Below the pieces are notes generated by a model. The model worked only from the letters and a program-made list of their open reading frames with translations, searched no databases and was not told the DNA's origin. A stretch of DNA of 64,000 bases from Chitinophaga sp. YR627 (GTDB taxonomy: Bacteria; Bacteroidota; Bacteroidia; Chitinophagales; Chitinophagaceae), in assembly GCF_900114995.1 (NCBI RefSeq), contig NZ_FOUX01000004.1, positions 186,001 through 250,000 on the forward strand. Reading direction: 5' to 3'. Below, in pieces: positions 1 through 8,486 of this stretch; positions within the stretch are counted from its first letter, which is position 1, and each line of letters starts with the position of its first letter. Position numbers and translations under genes: made by a program.

Positions 1-2270
1 GCACCGGTTTACAGCAGCTGTCCTTCGACTTCAACAGCTGTGCTACCGGCAATATCTCACAGGGATTCAAACAATATAGCGTAACTGGTGCGCAACGCTG
101 GGACTGCACTACTTTTGGCCGAAACAGTAATGGTATACAGATCAACGGCTATAGCGGCGGACCGATTGAAAACGAAGACTGGCTGATTTCTCCGGCTTTC
201 GATTTCTCCGGTTTTGACTATCCCCTGTTGAACTTCTACAGCCGTACCGCGTTCTCCGGTCCATCCCTTCAACTGAAGGTTTCTACTAATTATGATGGTG
301 TCAGCAACCCGAATACTGCCACCTGGACGACCGTAAATGGTCGCTTCCCGGCCTTATTATCGGATACCTGGACACTCTCTGACAGTGTTAACCTGGCAGC
401 CTTCAAACAAGCCGGCGTTTATATCGCTTTTGTATATACCTCCTCTCCTGCGATCGGCGCTGCCCGCTGGACGCTGGATGATGTATTTATCACGAATAGT
501 CCGGAAGCACCTAAACCATCCCTGGATCTGACCAGCAGCAGCATTGATTTTGATTATGTACCAGCCGGACAATCATCCGCTCCGCTGCCATTCACATTCC
601 AGGCCAATGACTTCACCAAAACACTGAAGCTTATGTCTGCCGGCAACTTTACCATTGCCCCTGACAGCAACGCAGCATTCAGTCATACGCTGACCTACCA
701 GCCGGCTGCCCTGAATGCCGGTCCGAAGACTGTATGGGTGAAATTCCAGCCAACCAGCGCCAATCAGAACTATACCGGCAGTGTTAGTTTTACTGCGGAT
801 AGCGTTGCGCTTCCAACGATCAGACTCTCGGGTACCTCACTGCGTTCGCTGAAAGTGGTAAACTGGAATATCGAATGGTTTGGTAGTCCGGTACAAAACC
901 CGGCAAATGACAGTCTGCAACAGGCGAATGTGACCACCATCCTCAAAAAGATGGATGCGGACATCTTCGCGCTGGCCGAGGTAGTGGATACCGCCCGCTT
1001 CAGAGCGGTAGCCAACCAGATGCCTGGATATAGTTATATTATATCTGATTTCGGTTCTTATGCTGACAGCATCAAAGACGTGGATTACGTATCAGCACAG
1101 AAATTAGCTTTCCTCTATAAGACCTCTGTTATTAAAGGACTGCGCTCCTATGGTGTATTACGCACAGGAGGCAGCAGCAATGCCTATTATAACTGGTCTT
1201 CCGGTCGTTTCCCATTCCTGCTGGAAGCACAGGCGAAGCTGAACAATGACAGCGCTCTGATCCGCTTTGTACTATTACATGCCAAGGCAAATACCGGTAC
1301 TGCCTCAGACAAGATAGAATCCTGGAACAGACGCCGGAACGGTGCGCTGGAACTGAAGGATTCTCTGGATGTACAGTATCCGACAGCCAATCTGGTAATC
1401 CTGGGCGATTTTAATGATGCATTCGACAAGACCATTACAACAGAACTGGCGCCTGACACAACTACTTCTTATATAGACTTTATTAATGACAGTATTCATT
1501 ATAAACCGGTAACCCTGCCGCTGAGTCTGCAGGGTCAGCAGTCAACCGCTTCTTTTAATACAGTGATCGACAACGTGCTGATCTCTGATGAAATGGCGCT
1601 GAGCTACCTGCCGGGATCTGCCCGCGTACGTAAAGAAGTGGAAACACTGGTGAACAGCTATAGCAGCACTACTACGGACCACTATCCGGTTCAGACCAGT
1701 TACAATCTGCATGTACTGGCACATCCGGCTGAGCTCGAATTTGCCGCATCAGTAGATACCGGAGATGTAAAACTGACCTGGAGTGCTCCATACGAACTGA
1801 ATATCAGAGATTATATTATTCAGAGATCAAGAAACCAATCTCAGTTTGAATCCGTAGATACAGTCGCCGCACATGGAACTACTGCACAACCGGTTAGTTA
1901 TACGACTTACGATACCCGTCCGTGGTTAGGCGTGTCCTACTACAGACTGAAGATCACAGGTCTGGATGGCAAGGTTAGTTACAGTGAGAATCAGAGAGTT
2001 GTGGTGACGCTGAAAGATCTGATCCAAAAACTTTTCTGGTGTATTTTCGGCAACCAGCTACAGTTATGGATCGATATGCAGAAAGGTGGTCCTGCACAGC
2101 TACAACTTGTTGATATGCAAGGCCGTATCAGGTATCATGGACAGACAACCCTGAACAAAGGCAGAAATATCAAATCACTGGATATCAGTAATTTATCAAA
2201 CGGTATCTATATCCTTCGCATCACAAGCATGGAAGGTACCCAGGTAAGCAAAATACTTGTTAGCCACTGA
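1..2270 (+). CDS. Secreted endonuclease/exonuclease/phosphatase-family protein with T9SS tail (5' end outside window)
   Basis: The frame is open from base 3 to a TGA at 2268-2270, so the start lies before the window. The first ~170 visible codons resemble a choice-of-anchor J jelly-roll domain. An Ig-like domain follows (about bases 510-840). Next comes an endonuclease/exonuclease/phosphatase fold with NWNIEW (~861), a LAEV glutamate, LLHAKA, GDFND (~1403) and a terminal DHYPV. After that there is a fibronectin III-like segment (about 1735-2010) and a C-terminal beta domain ending in SNGIYILRI and KILVSH, which is typical of type A T9SS sorting domains. The protein is therefore probably exported by type IX secretion and acts outside the cell or on its surface as a phosphodiesterase or nuclease. 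The substrate (DNA, RNA or phospholipid) cannot be told from sequence. A TTG at 228 is internal and is not the start. Confidence 0.88.
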   Translation, partial: TGLQQLSFDFNSCATGNISQGFKQYSVTGAQRWDCTTFGRNSNGIQINGYSGGPIENEDWLISPAFDFSGFDYPLLNFYSRTAFSGPSLQLKVSTNYDGVSNPNTATWTTVNGRFPALLSDTWTLSDSVNLAAFKQAGVYIAFVYTSSPAIGAARWTLDDVFITNSPEAPKPSLDLTSSSIDFDYVPAGQSSAPLPFTFQANDFTKTLKLMSAGNFTIAPDSNAAFSHTLTYQPAALNAGPKTVWVKFQPTSANQNYTGSVSFTADSVALPTIRLSGTSLRSLKVVNWNIEWFGSPVQNPANDSLQQANVTTILKKMDADIFALAEVVDTARFRAVANQMPGYSYIISDFGSYADSIKDVDYVSAQKLAFLYKTSVIKGLRSYGVLRTGGSSNAYYNWSSGRFPFLLEAQAKLNNDSALIRFVLLHAKANTGTASDKIESWNRRRNGALELKDSLDVQYPTANLVILGDFNDAFDKTITTELAPDTTTSYIDFINDSIHYKPVTLPLSLQGQQSTASFNTVIDNVLISDEMALSYLPGSARVRKEVETLVNSYSSTTTDHYPVQTSYNLHVLAHPAELEFAASVDTGDVKLTWSAPYELNIRDYIIQRSRNQSQFESVDTVAAHGTTAQPVSYTTYDTRPWLGVSYYRLKITGLDGKVSYSENQRVVVTLKDLIQKLFWCIFGNQLQLWIDMQKGGPAQLQLVDMQGRIRYHGQTTLNKGRNIKSLDISNLSNGIYILRITSMEGTQVSKILVSH

Positions 2271-2297
2271 TCTTTTTTGAAGAAACCTTGAACAATC

Positions 2298-2330
2298 AGG
2301 CCGTTCTGTACTAAACAGAGCGGCCTTTTT
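2298..2330 (+). terminator. Rho-independent terminator of the T9SS nuclease gene
   Basis: A 12-bp stem (2298-2309 with 2315-2326, one G-U pair) has a 5-nt loop and runs into a T tract ending at 2330. It lies 28 bp after the stop codon. Confidence 0.9.
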
Positions 2331-2331
2331 A

Positions 2332-2362
2332 TTTGCTGGTGTCGGCAATTTCAGTATCTTTG
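2332..2362 (+). promoter_or_regulatory. Bacteroidota-type sigma-A promoter for rpsF-rpsR-rplI
   Basis: A -33 element TTTG (2332-2335) and a -7 element TATCTTTG (2355-2362), matching TAnnTTTG, are separated by exactly 19 bp. The -33 box begins within the T tract of the preceding terminator. The rpsF ATG is about 40 bp downstream. Confidence 0.85.
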
Positions 2363-2401
2363 CAATCCTAATTTTTTCAAACAATTAAAAACAGGGAAAT
2401 T

Positions 2402-2752
2402 ATGAACTACGAATTGATGGTGATCTTTACCCCTGTGCTGTCTGAGGAAGACTACAAAGCTGCTCAGAAAAAATTCGCTGATCTCATTAAAGAGAACGGC
2501 GGAGAAGTAACGCACGAAAATCCCTGGGGATTAAGATCACTGGCGTACCCAATCCAGAAGAAAACCACGGGCATGTACCTGGTACTGGAGTACAGCGCGC
2601 CATCCGACCTCAATGAGAAGCTGAAAATTCAGCTGAACCGTGATGAGAATGTACTTCGTCACATGACTACAGCATTAGATAAATATGCTGTTCAGTACAA
2701 CAACCGTAAGAGAAATGGCGTAAACGCTGATTCTAAAACCGCAGAAGCTTAA
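2402..2752 (+). CDS. rpsF: 30S ribosomal protein S6
   Basis: S6 sits on the platform of the 30S subunit as a heterodimer with S18. The 116-residue protein begins MNYELMVIFTPVL, the usual S6 first strand, and continues with NPWGLRSLAYPIQKK and a charged C-terminal tail, as expected for the family. It is the first gene of the conserved rpsF-rpsR-rplI cluster and is preceded by a consensus promoter. Only 4 bp separate it from rpsR, so the two partner proteins are translated from one message. The ATG at 2402 is the only sensible start. Confidence 0.98.
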   Translation: MNYELMVIFTPVLSEEDYKAAQKKFADLIKENGGEVTHENPWGLRSLAYPIQKKTTGMYLVLEYSAPSDLNEKLKIQLNRDENVLRHMTTALDKYAVQYNNRKRNGVNADSKTAEA

Positions 2753-2756
2753 AATT

Positions 2757-3023
2757 ATGGCAGTAAAACAAGAAATTAAGTATTTAACGGCCGTAAAGAC
2801 TGAGAAGCGCGCAAAGAAATATTGCCGTTTCAAGAAGTTAGGCATCCGGTATGTAGATTACAAAGACGCTGAGTTCCTGAAGAAATTCCTGAACGATCAG
2901 GGTAAAATGTTACCTCGTCGTATCTCCGGTAACTCTCTGAAATTCCAGCGTAAAGTAGCGCAGGCTATTAAGAAAGCCCGTCAAATGGCTTTGTTACCAT
3001 ACGTTACTGACCTTTTAAAATAA
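2757..3023 (+). CDS. rpsR: 30S ribosomal protein S18
   Basis: S18 binds S6 and the central domain of 16S rRNA. At 88 residues it is slightly longer than the E. coli protein because of an N-terminal extension rich in lysine. The diagnostic segment YCRFKKLGIRYVDYKD and the RRISGNSLKFQRKVAQAIKKAR helix are present. The gene starts 4 bp after rpsF and is followed by a 61-bp gap before rplI, long for this otherwise compact operon and holding a small hairpin at 3036-3052. Confidence 0.98.
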   Translation: MAVKQEIKYLTAVKTEKRAKKYCRFKKLGIRYVDYKDAEFLKKFLNDQGKMLPRRISGNSLKFQRKVAQAIKKARQMALLPYVTDLLK

Positions 3024-3084
3024 ACAAACCACCTAGGTTTCCGGTGTAAACCGGGTAATTAAAGGTCCTTAAAACTAATTAACA

Positions 3085-3531
3085 ATGCAAGTAATCTTAA
3101 TACAAGACGTAGATAACCTGGGCCAGAAAAATGAGCTGGCTTCCGTTAAAAACGGTTACGCCAGGAATTTTCTGATCCCGCAGAAATTTGCGGTAGAAGC
3201 TAGCCCTTCTAACCTGAAGCAACTCCAGGAGCGCCTGAAAGTGCAGAAAGTGAAAGAAGAGAAAATGTTAGCTGAAATCGCCAAAGTAGTGGAAGTGCTG
3301 AAAGCAGGTCCCGTTAAAATTGGCGCTAAAACCGGTACTTCCGGTAAGATTTTCGGTAGCGTAACTGGTGTGCAGATCGCACGTGCTATTAAAGAGCAGA
3401 AAGGTTACGAAATCGATCGTCGCCGCATCCACATCCTGGATGACGTTAAAGAATTAGGCACTTACAAAGCGAAACTGGATTTCGGTAAAGGCAACGAAGC
3501 TGAACTGGAATTTGAAGTGGTAGCTGAATAA
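3085..3531 (+). CDS. rplI: 50S ribosomal protein L9
   Basis: L9 binds domain V of 23S rRNA and projects from the L1 side of the 50S subunit through a long helix. The 148-residue protein has the N-terminal rRNA-binding domain (MQVILIQDVDNLGQKNE, with KNGYARNFLIP), the central connecting helix and the C-terminal domain ending ELEFEVVAE. Length is normal for bacteria. It is the last gene of the operon, ending 22 bp before a strong terminator. Confidence 0.98.
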   Translation: MQVILIQDVDNLGQKNELASVKNGYARNFLIPQKFAVEASPSNLKQLQERLKVQKVKEEKMLAEIAKVVEVLKAGPVKIGAKTGTSGKIFGSVTGVQIARAIKEQKGYEIDRRRIHILDDVKELGTYKAKLDFGKGNEAELEFEVVAE

Positions 3532-3553
3532 GACTAACATATTCTTCAAAAAG

Positions 3554-3587
3554 TCCCGTCTCATTCCAAATGAGGCGGGATTTTTTT
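3554..3587 (+). terminator. Rho-independent terminator of rpsF-rpsR-rplI
   Basis: A 12-bp stem (3554-3565 with 3569-3580, one G-U pair) with a 3-nt loop is followed by seven T residues. Confidence 0.93.
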
Positions 3588-3598
3588 ATGTAGTTGCC

Positions 3599-3606
3599 TA
3601 TCTTTG
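3599..3606 (+). promoter_or_regulatory. -7 promoter element TATCTTTG very close to the downstream ATG
   Basis: TATCTTTG fits the Bacteroidota TAnnTTTG consensus and ends only 8 bp before the ATG at 3615. No TTTG is present at the expected -33 position. If the box is used, the message would begin at or within a few bases of the start codon. Confidence 0.55.
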
Positions 3607-3614
3607 TACCGTCT

Positions 3615-4355
3615 ATGAAAACGTATTTATCTCTATTCCTGGCTGCAGGTATCCTATTCTCCTGCAATGAAAGTACAGAAATAAGCGACGCTGTACGCGA
3701 TACCGCTCATATCGAAGAACCTCCTGTCACCGGGAGAGTCCTGCGCGACACAGATACCTTCAGCGTAGGTAATAAACATTTCAGTATACAACCGCTTGCC
3801 AGGTCCTCCTTTGACAAACTGGATACACCTGACTACGACAGTACAGAAGATTCCCAGATCGCAAAAGACCGTGCACATGTCAAACGTCAGGGCGATTCTC
3901 TCTATATCACGCTGAATAATGGTCAGACCACATTGCTCGCTAATAATATCCACGGCGCGGATGACAGTAATTTCGCTAATTATTTCTACGCTGGCTATAT
4001 CCCCGCTATCCACCAGCACCTGGTGTTTGGCAGTTATTATGAATCCAGCGACTATGTGCTGATCAATGCCGACAATGGAACCATTACCCACGTATGGGGT
4101 ATTCCAGTCATCTCTCCCGACCATAAATACATCATCTGCCCTTCCGTTGACCTCGTGGCTGGTTTTAACAGCAACGGCTTCCAGCTGTTCTCATACGCCA
4201 ACAATACGCTGACGCATGAAGGGGATGTTGAATTCAGCAAATGGGGCCCCGGTCAGATGAAATGGCTGGATAATCAGAGCATCGAAGCAGAATATATCGT
4301 ACTGGACGATAATATGAATGAAGTGCCTAAGCCAGTGAAACTGGTGATCAGATAA
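3615..4355 (+). CDS. Hypothetical lipoprotein
   Basis: The 246-residue product begins MKTYLSLFLAAGILFSC, a short signal peptide with a lipobox cysteine at residue 17, so it should be a lipid-anchored envelope protein. No known domain was recognised in the rest. It is rich in Asp, Asn and Tyr and its alternating pattern suggests an all-beta fold. A TTG at 3594 in the same frame is a possible earlier start, but it falls inside the promoter-like sequence and would hide the signal peptide, so the ATG at 3615 is preferred. The stop is only 6 bp from the end of the convergent esterase gene. Function unknown. Confidence 0.8.
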   Translation: MKTYLSLFLAAGILFSCNESTEISDAVRDTAHIEEPPVTGRVLRDTDTFSVGNKHFSIQPLARSSFDKLDTPDYDSTEDSQIAKDRAHVKRQGDSLYITLNNGQTTLLANNIHGADDSNFANYFYAGYIPAIHQHLVFGSYYESSDYVLINADNGTITHVWGIPVISPDHKYIICPSVDLVAGFNSNGFQLFSYANNTLTHEGDVEFSKWGPGQMKWLDNQSIEAEYIVLDDNMNEVPKPVKLVIR

Positions 4356-4361
4356 ACACGG

Positions 4362-5312
4362 TCACTTCGTATACTTTGCAATAAAATCAAACATCCGCTC
4401 TGCAGCGTCTACAATCTTGTCAGCCGGTATGGCATGCCAGCCCTTAAAGCTGTACAATTCATGTACGACGCCCGCTTTCTCCAGGACACTGTCCATCGCC
4501 AACGCCTGTGAATAACGTGCGAGCGTATCTTCTGTGCCATGTATCAGCAAGGTAGGCGGCGTCTTTTCACTGACATAAAACAGCGGACTGGAAGTACGGT
4601 ATAAATCTGTTCGCTGTTCCGGTGTACCGCCCAGTACAGCAGCTGCCAGCGCTGGTACACCTGCGCTTCCTTCGTCGTAAAAACGTTGCATGTCATATAC
4701 GCCCAATAAACAGACTGCCGCTCTGATATACCCCTTCTCATTGTGTTTACAAGCCTGTAATGCAGCCAGATGAGCGCCTGCACTGGTACCAATCAGTCCG
4801 GTAGCCGGAGAAATATGAAAGCTGTCCACCCTCTTCCAGACATACGCAAGCGCCGCATTGATATCCTCTTCTGCTGCCGGAAAAACATTTTTGCCATCTT
4901 TCACCAGACGATAGTTAATGTTCACATAAGCATATTGCGCATTCCGGTTCTTCATGTTGTCAATATGCGGGGTATAGTCCCGCTTATCGCTCCCCATCCA
5001 TCCCCCGCCATGAATAAAAACCATGATACGTGTCTCATCAGGGCTTCTTCCGGCTGGCAGATAAATATCCATGACCTGCTGTGAATCCTTTCCATAATGC
5101 TCATTTAGCAATTCCATCACAGCTAATGGTTTCACCGTATCCTGTGGAATAGTCTCAACCGTGTCCGCTGATGGAACAGGAATTGAATCGTGGACTTCAC
5201 GGGCAAGAAAGGCTGGTTTATTACAGGCAGGAATGACCAGGGCGAGAGAAAATACAGATAAAAGCAAAGCAGAGCCGTATATACGGCGTACGGTAACAGA
5301 TGAAATAGGCAT
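4362..5312 (-). CDS. Lipid-anchored alpha/beta-hydrolase (esterase/lipase family)
   Basis: This 316-residue protein has an N-terminal signal ending in a lipobox-like VIPAC (Cys about 30), so it is probably an envelope lipoprotein. The hydrolase core shows the oxyanion-hole motif FIHGGGW, the nucleophile elbow GTSAGAH with the catalytic serine, an aspartate in HGTEDT and a histidine in GWHA. This is the arrangement of HSL/BD-FAE-type carboxylesterases that act on small acyl or acetyl esters. The phrase MDIYLPAG before the HGGG motif is typical of this group. Substrate unknown; deacetylation of sugars is one possibility. It stands alone between convergent and divergent neighbours. Confidence 0.88.
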   Translation of the reverse strand: MPISSVTVRRIYGSALLLSVFSLALVIPACNKPAFLAREVHDSIPVPSADTVETIPQDTVKPLAVMELLNEHYGKDSQQVMDIYLPAGRSPDETRIMVFIHGGGWMGSDKRDYTPHIDNMKNRNAQYAYVNINYRLVKDGKNVFPAAEEDINAALAYVWKRVDSFHISPATGLIGTSAGAHLAALQACKHNEKGYIRAAVCLLGVYDMQRFYDEGSAGVPALAAAVLGGTPEQRTDLYRTSSPLFYVSEKTPPTLLIHGTEDTLARYSQALAMDSVLEKAGVVHELYSFKGWHAIPADKIVDAAERMFDFIAKYTK

Positions 5313-5402
5313 ATTCGTTTTGGGATTATAGACAGATATACGTAAATCAGTTGCCGGAAGGATGCAGCAAAAATCTTACCTTCCTGATAAGAATCCACAC
5401 AC

Positions 5403-5795
5403 ATGAAAAATATACTATTGTTTTCCCTGTTGCTGTTTTCCGGTCTGAGCCTTCTGCCAGCAATCTCCCAGGCTCAAATGCAGCAGGGCCCGCTTTCCAA
5501 CATAGAAGGAAATGCAAAATCTATCACCAGTAAACTGAAAAATGCATTGTCGCTGACAGATGTGCAGCAACCAAAGATACAGGACGCAGTAATGAACTTT
5601 CTGGAGCAGCGTTCCACTATCCTGTCGCTGAATAACAGCAATCCGAAGGTCTACAGTACGAAATTAAAGGGGTTTCAGACAAGTTTCCAGCGCAAACTGA
5701 AGAATACACTCACGCCGGAACAATTCACTGGCTTCCTGGAGCTGAAACCAGTGAATAATGACATGACCAATGTCCTGTCACAATTATATTATTAG
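5403..5795 (+). CDS. Small secreted helical protein of unknown function
   Basis: The 130-residue product starts with a clear Sec signal peptide (MKNILLFSLLLFSGLSLLPA, cleavage probably after AQA near residue 25). The mature part is predominantly helical and contains SLTDVQQPKI and LTPEQFTGFLEL, phrases resembling the repeated LTxxQ-type helices of periplasmic Spy/CpxP-like proteins. That resemblance is weak and no function is assigned. The stop lies 3 bp from the end of the convergent dipeptidase gene, with no terminator between them. Confidence 0.75.
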   Translation: MKNILLFSLLLFSGLSLLPAISQAQMQQGPLSNIEGNAKSITSKLKNALSLTDVQQPKIQDAVMNFLEQRSTILSLNNSNPKVYSTKLKGFQTSFQRKLKNTLTPEQFTGFLELKPVNNDMTNVLSQLYY

Positions 5796-5798
5796 CCA

Positions 5799-6869
5799 TT
5801 AGCTCCAGGCCTTACGCAGAAACCTTAACCAGTTTCCGTGCATAATATTGTCAATATCTTCCTGAGAATATCCTCTTTGGGCAAACAAAGCCGGGATCTT
5901 TTGCAGATCGGCGATTGTTTCCAGATCATGAGGACTCTGCTCTTTACCAAAAGCACCGTCCAGATCCGATCCGATACCCACATGTAAGGCATTACCTGCC
6001 AGCTGGCAGATATGGTCCATATGGTCCACCAGTACATCCAGCGATGCACCCATGTCCTTCGGATTGGATACACCTCTTACCCATCCGGGTACCATCATCC
6101 AGGCATCCATCGCGCCGCCGATAACAGCTCCGCGACGAATCAGTTCCTGCAGTTGTTCGTCAGAGAACTGCCTGTTATGATTCACCAGCGCACGCACATT
6201 ATTGTGACTGGCCCATATATGTCCATGGAAATGGTCCATCGCTTCCCAGAAACTATCATCACAAAGATGCGTAGCATCCAGGATGATATTCAGACGTTCC
6301 ATTTCTTTCAGCAATGCCTGGCCTTTCTCACCCATAAATCCGGTCGCATCTGTTCCCTGTGCATAACGTCCGGGGCCATAGTGAGCAGGTCCCACTGCGC
6401 GCAACCCATTATCGTAAGCGCGTTGCAGATAATTCAGGTCTACGATGGAATCAGCTCCTTCCAGACTCAGGATATAACCAATTGGTTTATTTGTATTTGG
6501 CATACCGTCATTCCAGAGGGCCAGGTGTTTTTCCAGCGCGGCCAGATTGGTGATCTGTGTCATTTCACCAGCGTCTTCCATCGCTTTATACCAGGCCAGT
6601 TGCCCCTGTGTCTGCGCCCAGGCCTGTTCAGGTGAATACCATCCTGGCAGGGGATTATCAGGTGCTACAAATCTGGCAATCTGCGTACCTACGACCAGAC
6701 CGATGTTGCCTTCTCTTAACTGCGGAAAGGATACCACTCCTTTCGCACGGTCAGGCTTGTCAGTCATCCCTTCTTCGCGCTTCCTGATATCGTTAACCGG
6801 CAGGCGCAGGTTACGGTTCCATTCCATCGCATTCATGCTCAGGTCAAGATGCGCATCTACTATAAACAT
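5799..6869 (-). CDS. Membrane dipeptidase family (peptidase M19)
   Basis: The 356-residue protein matches the renal dipeptidase family of binuclear zinc enzymes. It has the N-terminal DAHLDLS (His7 and Asp9), the bridging glutamate in LSLEGAD, a histidine in LDATHLCD and one in ASHNNVRALV, followed by GIGSDLDG. There is no signal peptide, so it is probably cytoplasmic. M19 enzymes hydrolyse dipeptides and tolerate a D-residue at the C-terminal position. It is the last gene of the run 11127-5799, 19 bp after the D-threonine aldolase-like gene. That context supports a role in freeing D-amino acids from dipeptides. A further role in peptidoglycan peptide recycling is inference. Confidence 0.93.
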   Translation of the reverse strand: MFIVDAHLDLSMNAMEWNRNLRLPVNDIRKREEGMTDKPDRAKGVVSFPQLREGNIGLVVGTQIARFVAPDNPLPGWYSPEQAWAQTQGQLAWYKAMEDAGEMTQITNLAALEKHLALWNDGMPNTNKPIGYILSLEGADSIVDLNYLQRAYDNGLRAVGPAHYGPGRYAQGTDATGFMGEKGQALLKEMERLNIILDATHLCDDSFWEAMDHFHGHIWASHNNVRALVNHNRQFSDEQLQELIRRGAVIGGAMDAWMMVPGWVRGVSNPKDMGASLDVLVDHMDHICQLAGNALHVGIGSDLDGAFGKEQSPHDLETIADLQKIPALFAQRGYSQEDIDNIMHGNWLRFLRKAWS

Positions 6870-6888
6870 GTGCGTATTTTTTGATAAG

Positions 6889-7995
6889 TTAGATCATAAT
6901 CTTTCTGTCTCTGGCGATCACTTTCCACCATGCTACACAGTTATTGCTTTCCACAACGCCTACGCGTTCATGCAGGGCTACTGTCGGACAGATATGCAGC
7001 GGGATCCCGTACAACACCGTTCCCACCGGGAATAACGAAGTATCAGGTACCTTCACCACCATGTGTTCCTCACTGTGTCCCAATGGTTCAGCATCAGGCG
7101 CATTCAGGAAATAAATACGGGGCTGTGGATTCTCAGCAGCTACTGACTTATGTCCCAGATCAACACAGATATGCGTCCCATCTATCACAGAGATCACTCT
7201 GGTGATAACGGTAGCAGCAAAATCAAATGTTTGTTCAGGATGTAGTTTGTGATATCCCCAATCCTGGAAAATAAACGTTCCCGGACTACATTCCACACCA
7301 GGGCGTTCTGCATGTATAGCGTAAGTGGGCGTACCTCCTGCAATGATCTGCGGAGCCGGAGCACCGGCTTCCGTAATAGCAGCTGCCAATGCGATGACAG
7401 GCGCAAACCCTGCATTACACTTCTCTCTGCGCAACTCAAAATCTGTATCGTGCAGATGTCCGTCGTATGCATGTAAACCCACCGGCGTAATACCTGGTAA
7501 ATGCAGCAGTTCCTGATACAGTTCCTGTGCTTCATTACCAGGGCCCGGTTCGATACCGGTTCTGTTCATACCAACATTGAGATCAATATAAACAGGGATC
7601 GTACGTTGCGCTGCCGCGAATGTAGCCGCAATAGCGATAGCGGATGCGCTGTTATCCACAAGACAGGCATATTTCGTGTCCGGATATTGTTCCACTATCT
7701 GCAATAAGCGGTCTACTTTCGGTCCTACAGGCTGATAGGCGAGCAATACATCGCCAGCGCCTGCCAGACCAAGCATTTCTGCTTCAGCAATAGTGGCACA
7801 CTTGAACTTGTTAATGCCTTCTCCCTGTAACAACTGCACAGCTTCAATCATCTTACTCGTCTTGATGTGCGGACGCAAACGCTGCACATCGCCGACTGTT
7901 TGTTTCAGCAGACGGATATTATCCAGCATACGTTCAGGATACACAAGCACAGCAGGCGTATCGATGGTGTTGATATTGTGTAGCTCGTACCACAT
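6889..7995 (-). CDS. PLP enzyme of the D-threonine aldolase / D-serine dehydratase family
   Basis: The product (368 residues from the ATG at 7995) is a fold-type III PLP enzyme. It has the N-terminal TPAVLVY strand, the PLP-lysine motif RPHIKTSK (Lys45), an AEMLG phrase typical of the family and the C-terminal metal-site motif LHICPTVALHE. The His and Cys of that motif hold the divalent metal in D-threonine aldolases and eukaryote-type D-serine dehydratases. Reaction is therefore either D-threonine to glycine plus acetaldehyde or D-serine to pyruvate plus ammonia. The adjacent RidA gene favours the dehydratase, whose enamine product RidA hydrolyses. An upstream TTG at 8019 would overlap the ridA-like gene, so the ATG 10 bp after that gene's stop is preferred. 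Confidence 0.9.
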   Translation of the reverse strand: MWYELHNINTIDTPAVLVYPERMLDNIRLLKQTVGDVQRLRPHIKTSKMIEAVQLLQGEGINKFKCATIAEAEMLGLAGAGDVLLAYQPVGPKVDRLLQIVEQYPDTKYACLVDNSASAIAIAATFAAAQRTIPVYIDLNVGMNRTGIEPGPGNEAQELYQELLHLPGITPVGLHAYDGHLHDTDFELRREKCNAGFAPVIALAAAITEAGAPAPQIIAGGTPTYAIHAERPGVECSPGTFIFQDWGYHKLHPEQTFDFAATVITRVISVIDGTHICVDLGHKSVAAENPQPRIYFLNAPDAEPLGHSEEHMVVKVPDTSLFPVGTVLYGIPLHICPTVALHERVGVVESNNCVAWWKVIARDRKIMI

Positions 7996-8005
7996 AGCTG
8001 ATTGT

Positions 8006-8467
8006 TTAGTGCAATTCAAATAATGCCTCTATTTCCACCGGAATATTATCTGGCAGGGAACCCATACCTACTGCGCTACGCACACCGATACCATTTTCCT
8101 CACCCCATATTTTTGCAAACAGTTCGCTGGCGCCATTGATGATATAAGGATGACGCTCAAAATCAGGTGAACAGTTCACCATGCCCAATACCTTGATCAC
8201 ACGTTTTACTTTATCCAGGCTACCCAGGTTTGCCACAATTGTAGACAACATAGTAAGACCTACCTGTCTTGCAGCCAGTTTGCCTTTTTCCATATCAAAC
8301 TCAACACCAATACGGCCAATGATCAGGCTCTTATCATCCTGCACGGGACCGTGACCTGACAGATACAGGTATTTTCCATCGATCAGACATGGCTTGTAAA
8401 CACCCAATGGTGACGGAGCCGGAGGTAATGATAATCCTAATGCGTTAAAATTCTCTGTTGGTGTCAT
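8006..8467 (-). CDS. RidA family protein (enamine/imine deaminase-like)
   Basis: The 153-residue protein belongs to the RidA/YjgF/UK114 group. It is somewhat longer than the ~128-residue archetype because of an N-terminal extension (ENFNALGLSLPPAPSP). The family arginine in GVRSAVGMGSLPDNIPVEIE is present, and this residue binds the carboxylate of the substrate. RidA hydrolyses reactive enamines such as 2-aminoacrylate released by PLP dehydratases. It lies between a GntP-type permease (19 bp upstream) and a D-threonine aldolase/D-serine dehydratase-like enzyme (10 bp downstream). A GTG two codons upstream (8473) is an alternative start. Confidence 0.93.
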   Translation of the reverse strand: MTPTENFNALGLSLPPAPSPLGVYKPCLIDGKYLYLSGHGPVQDDKSLIIGRIGVEFDMEKGKLAARQVGLTMLSTIVANLGSLDKVKRVIKVLGMVNCSPDFERHPYIINGASELFAKIWGEENGIGVRSAVGMGSLPDNIPVEIEALFELH

Positions 8468-8486
8468 GTGCACTGTTTTTCTTGAA

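Noticed and set aside
6012..6635. 207-codon plus-strand frame opposite the dipeptidase gene
   Set aside because: Shadow of the M19 gene; the translation has no signal, domain or start context.
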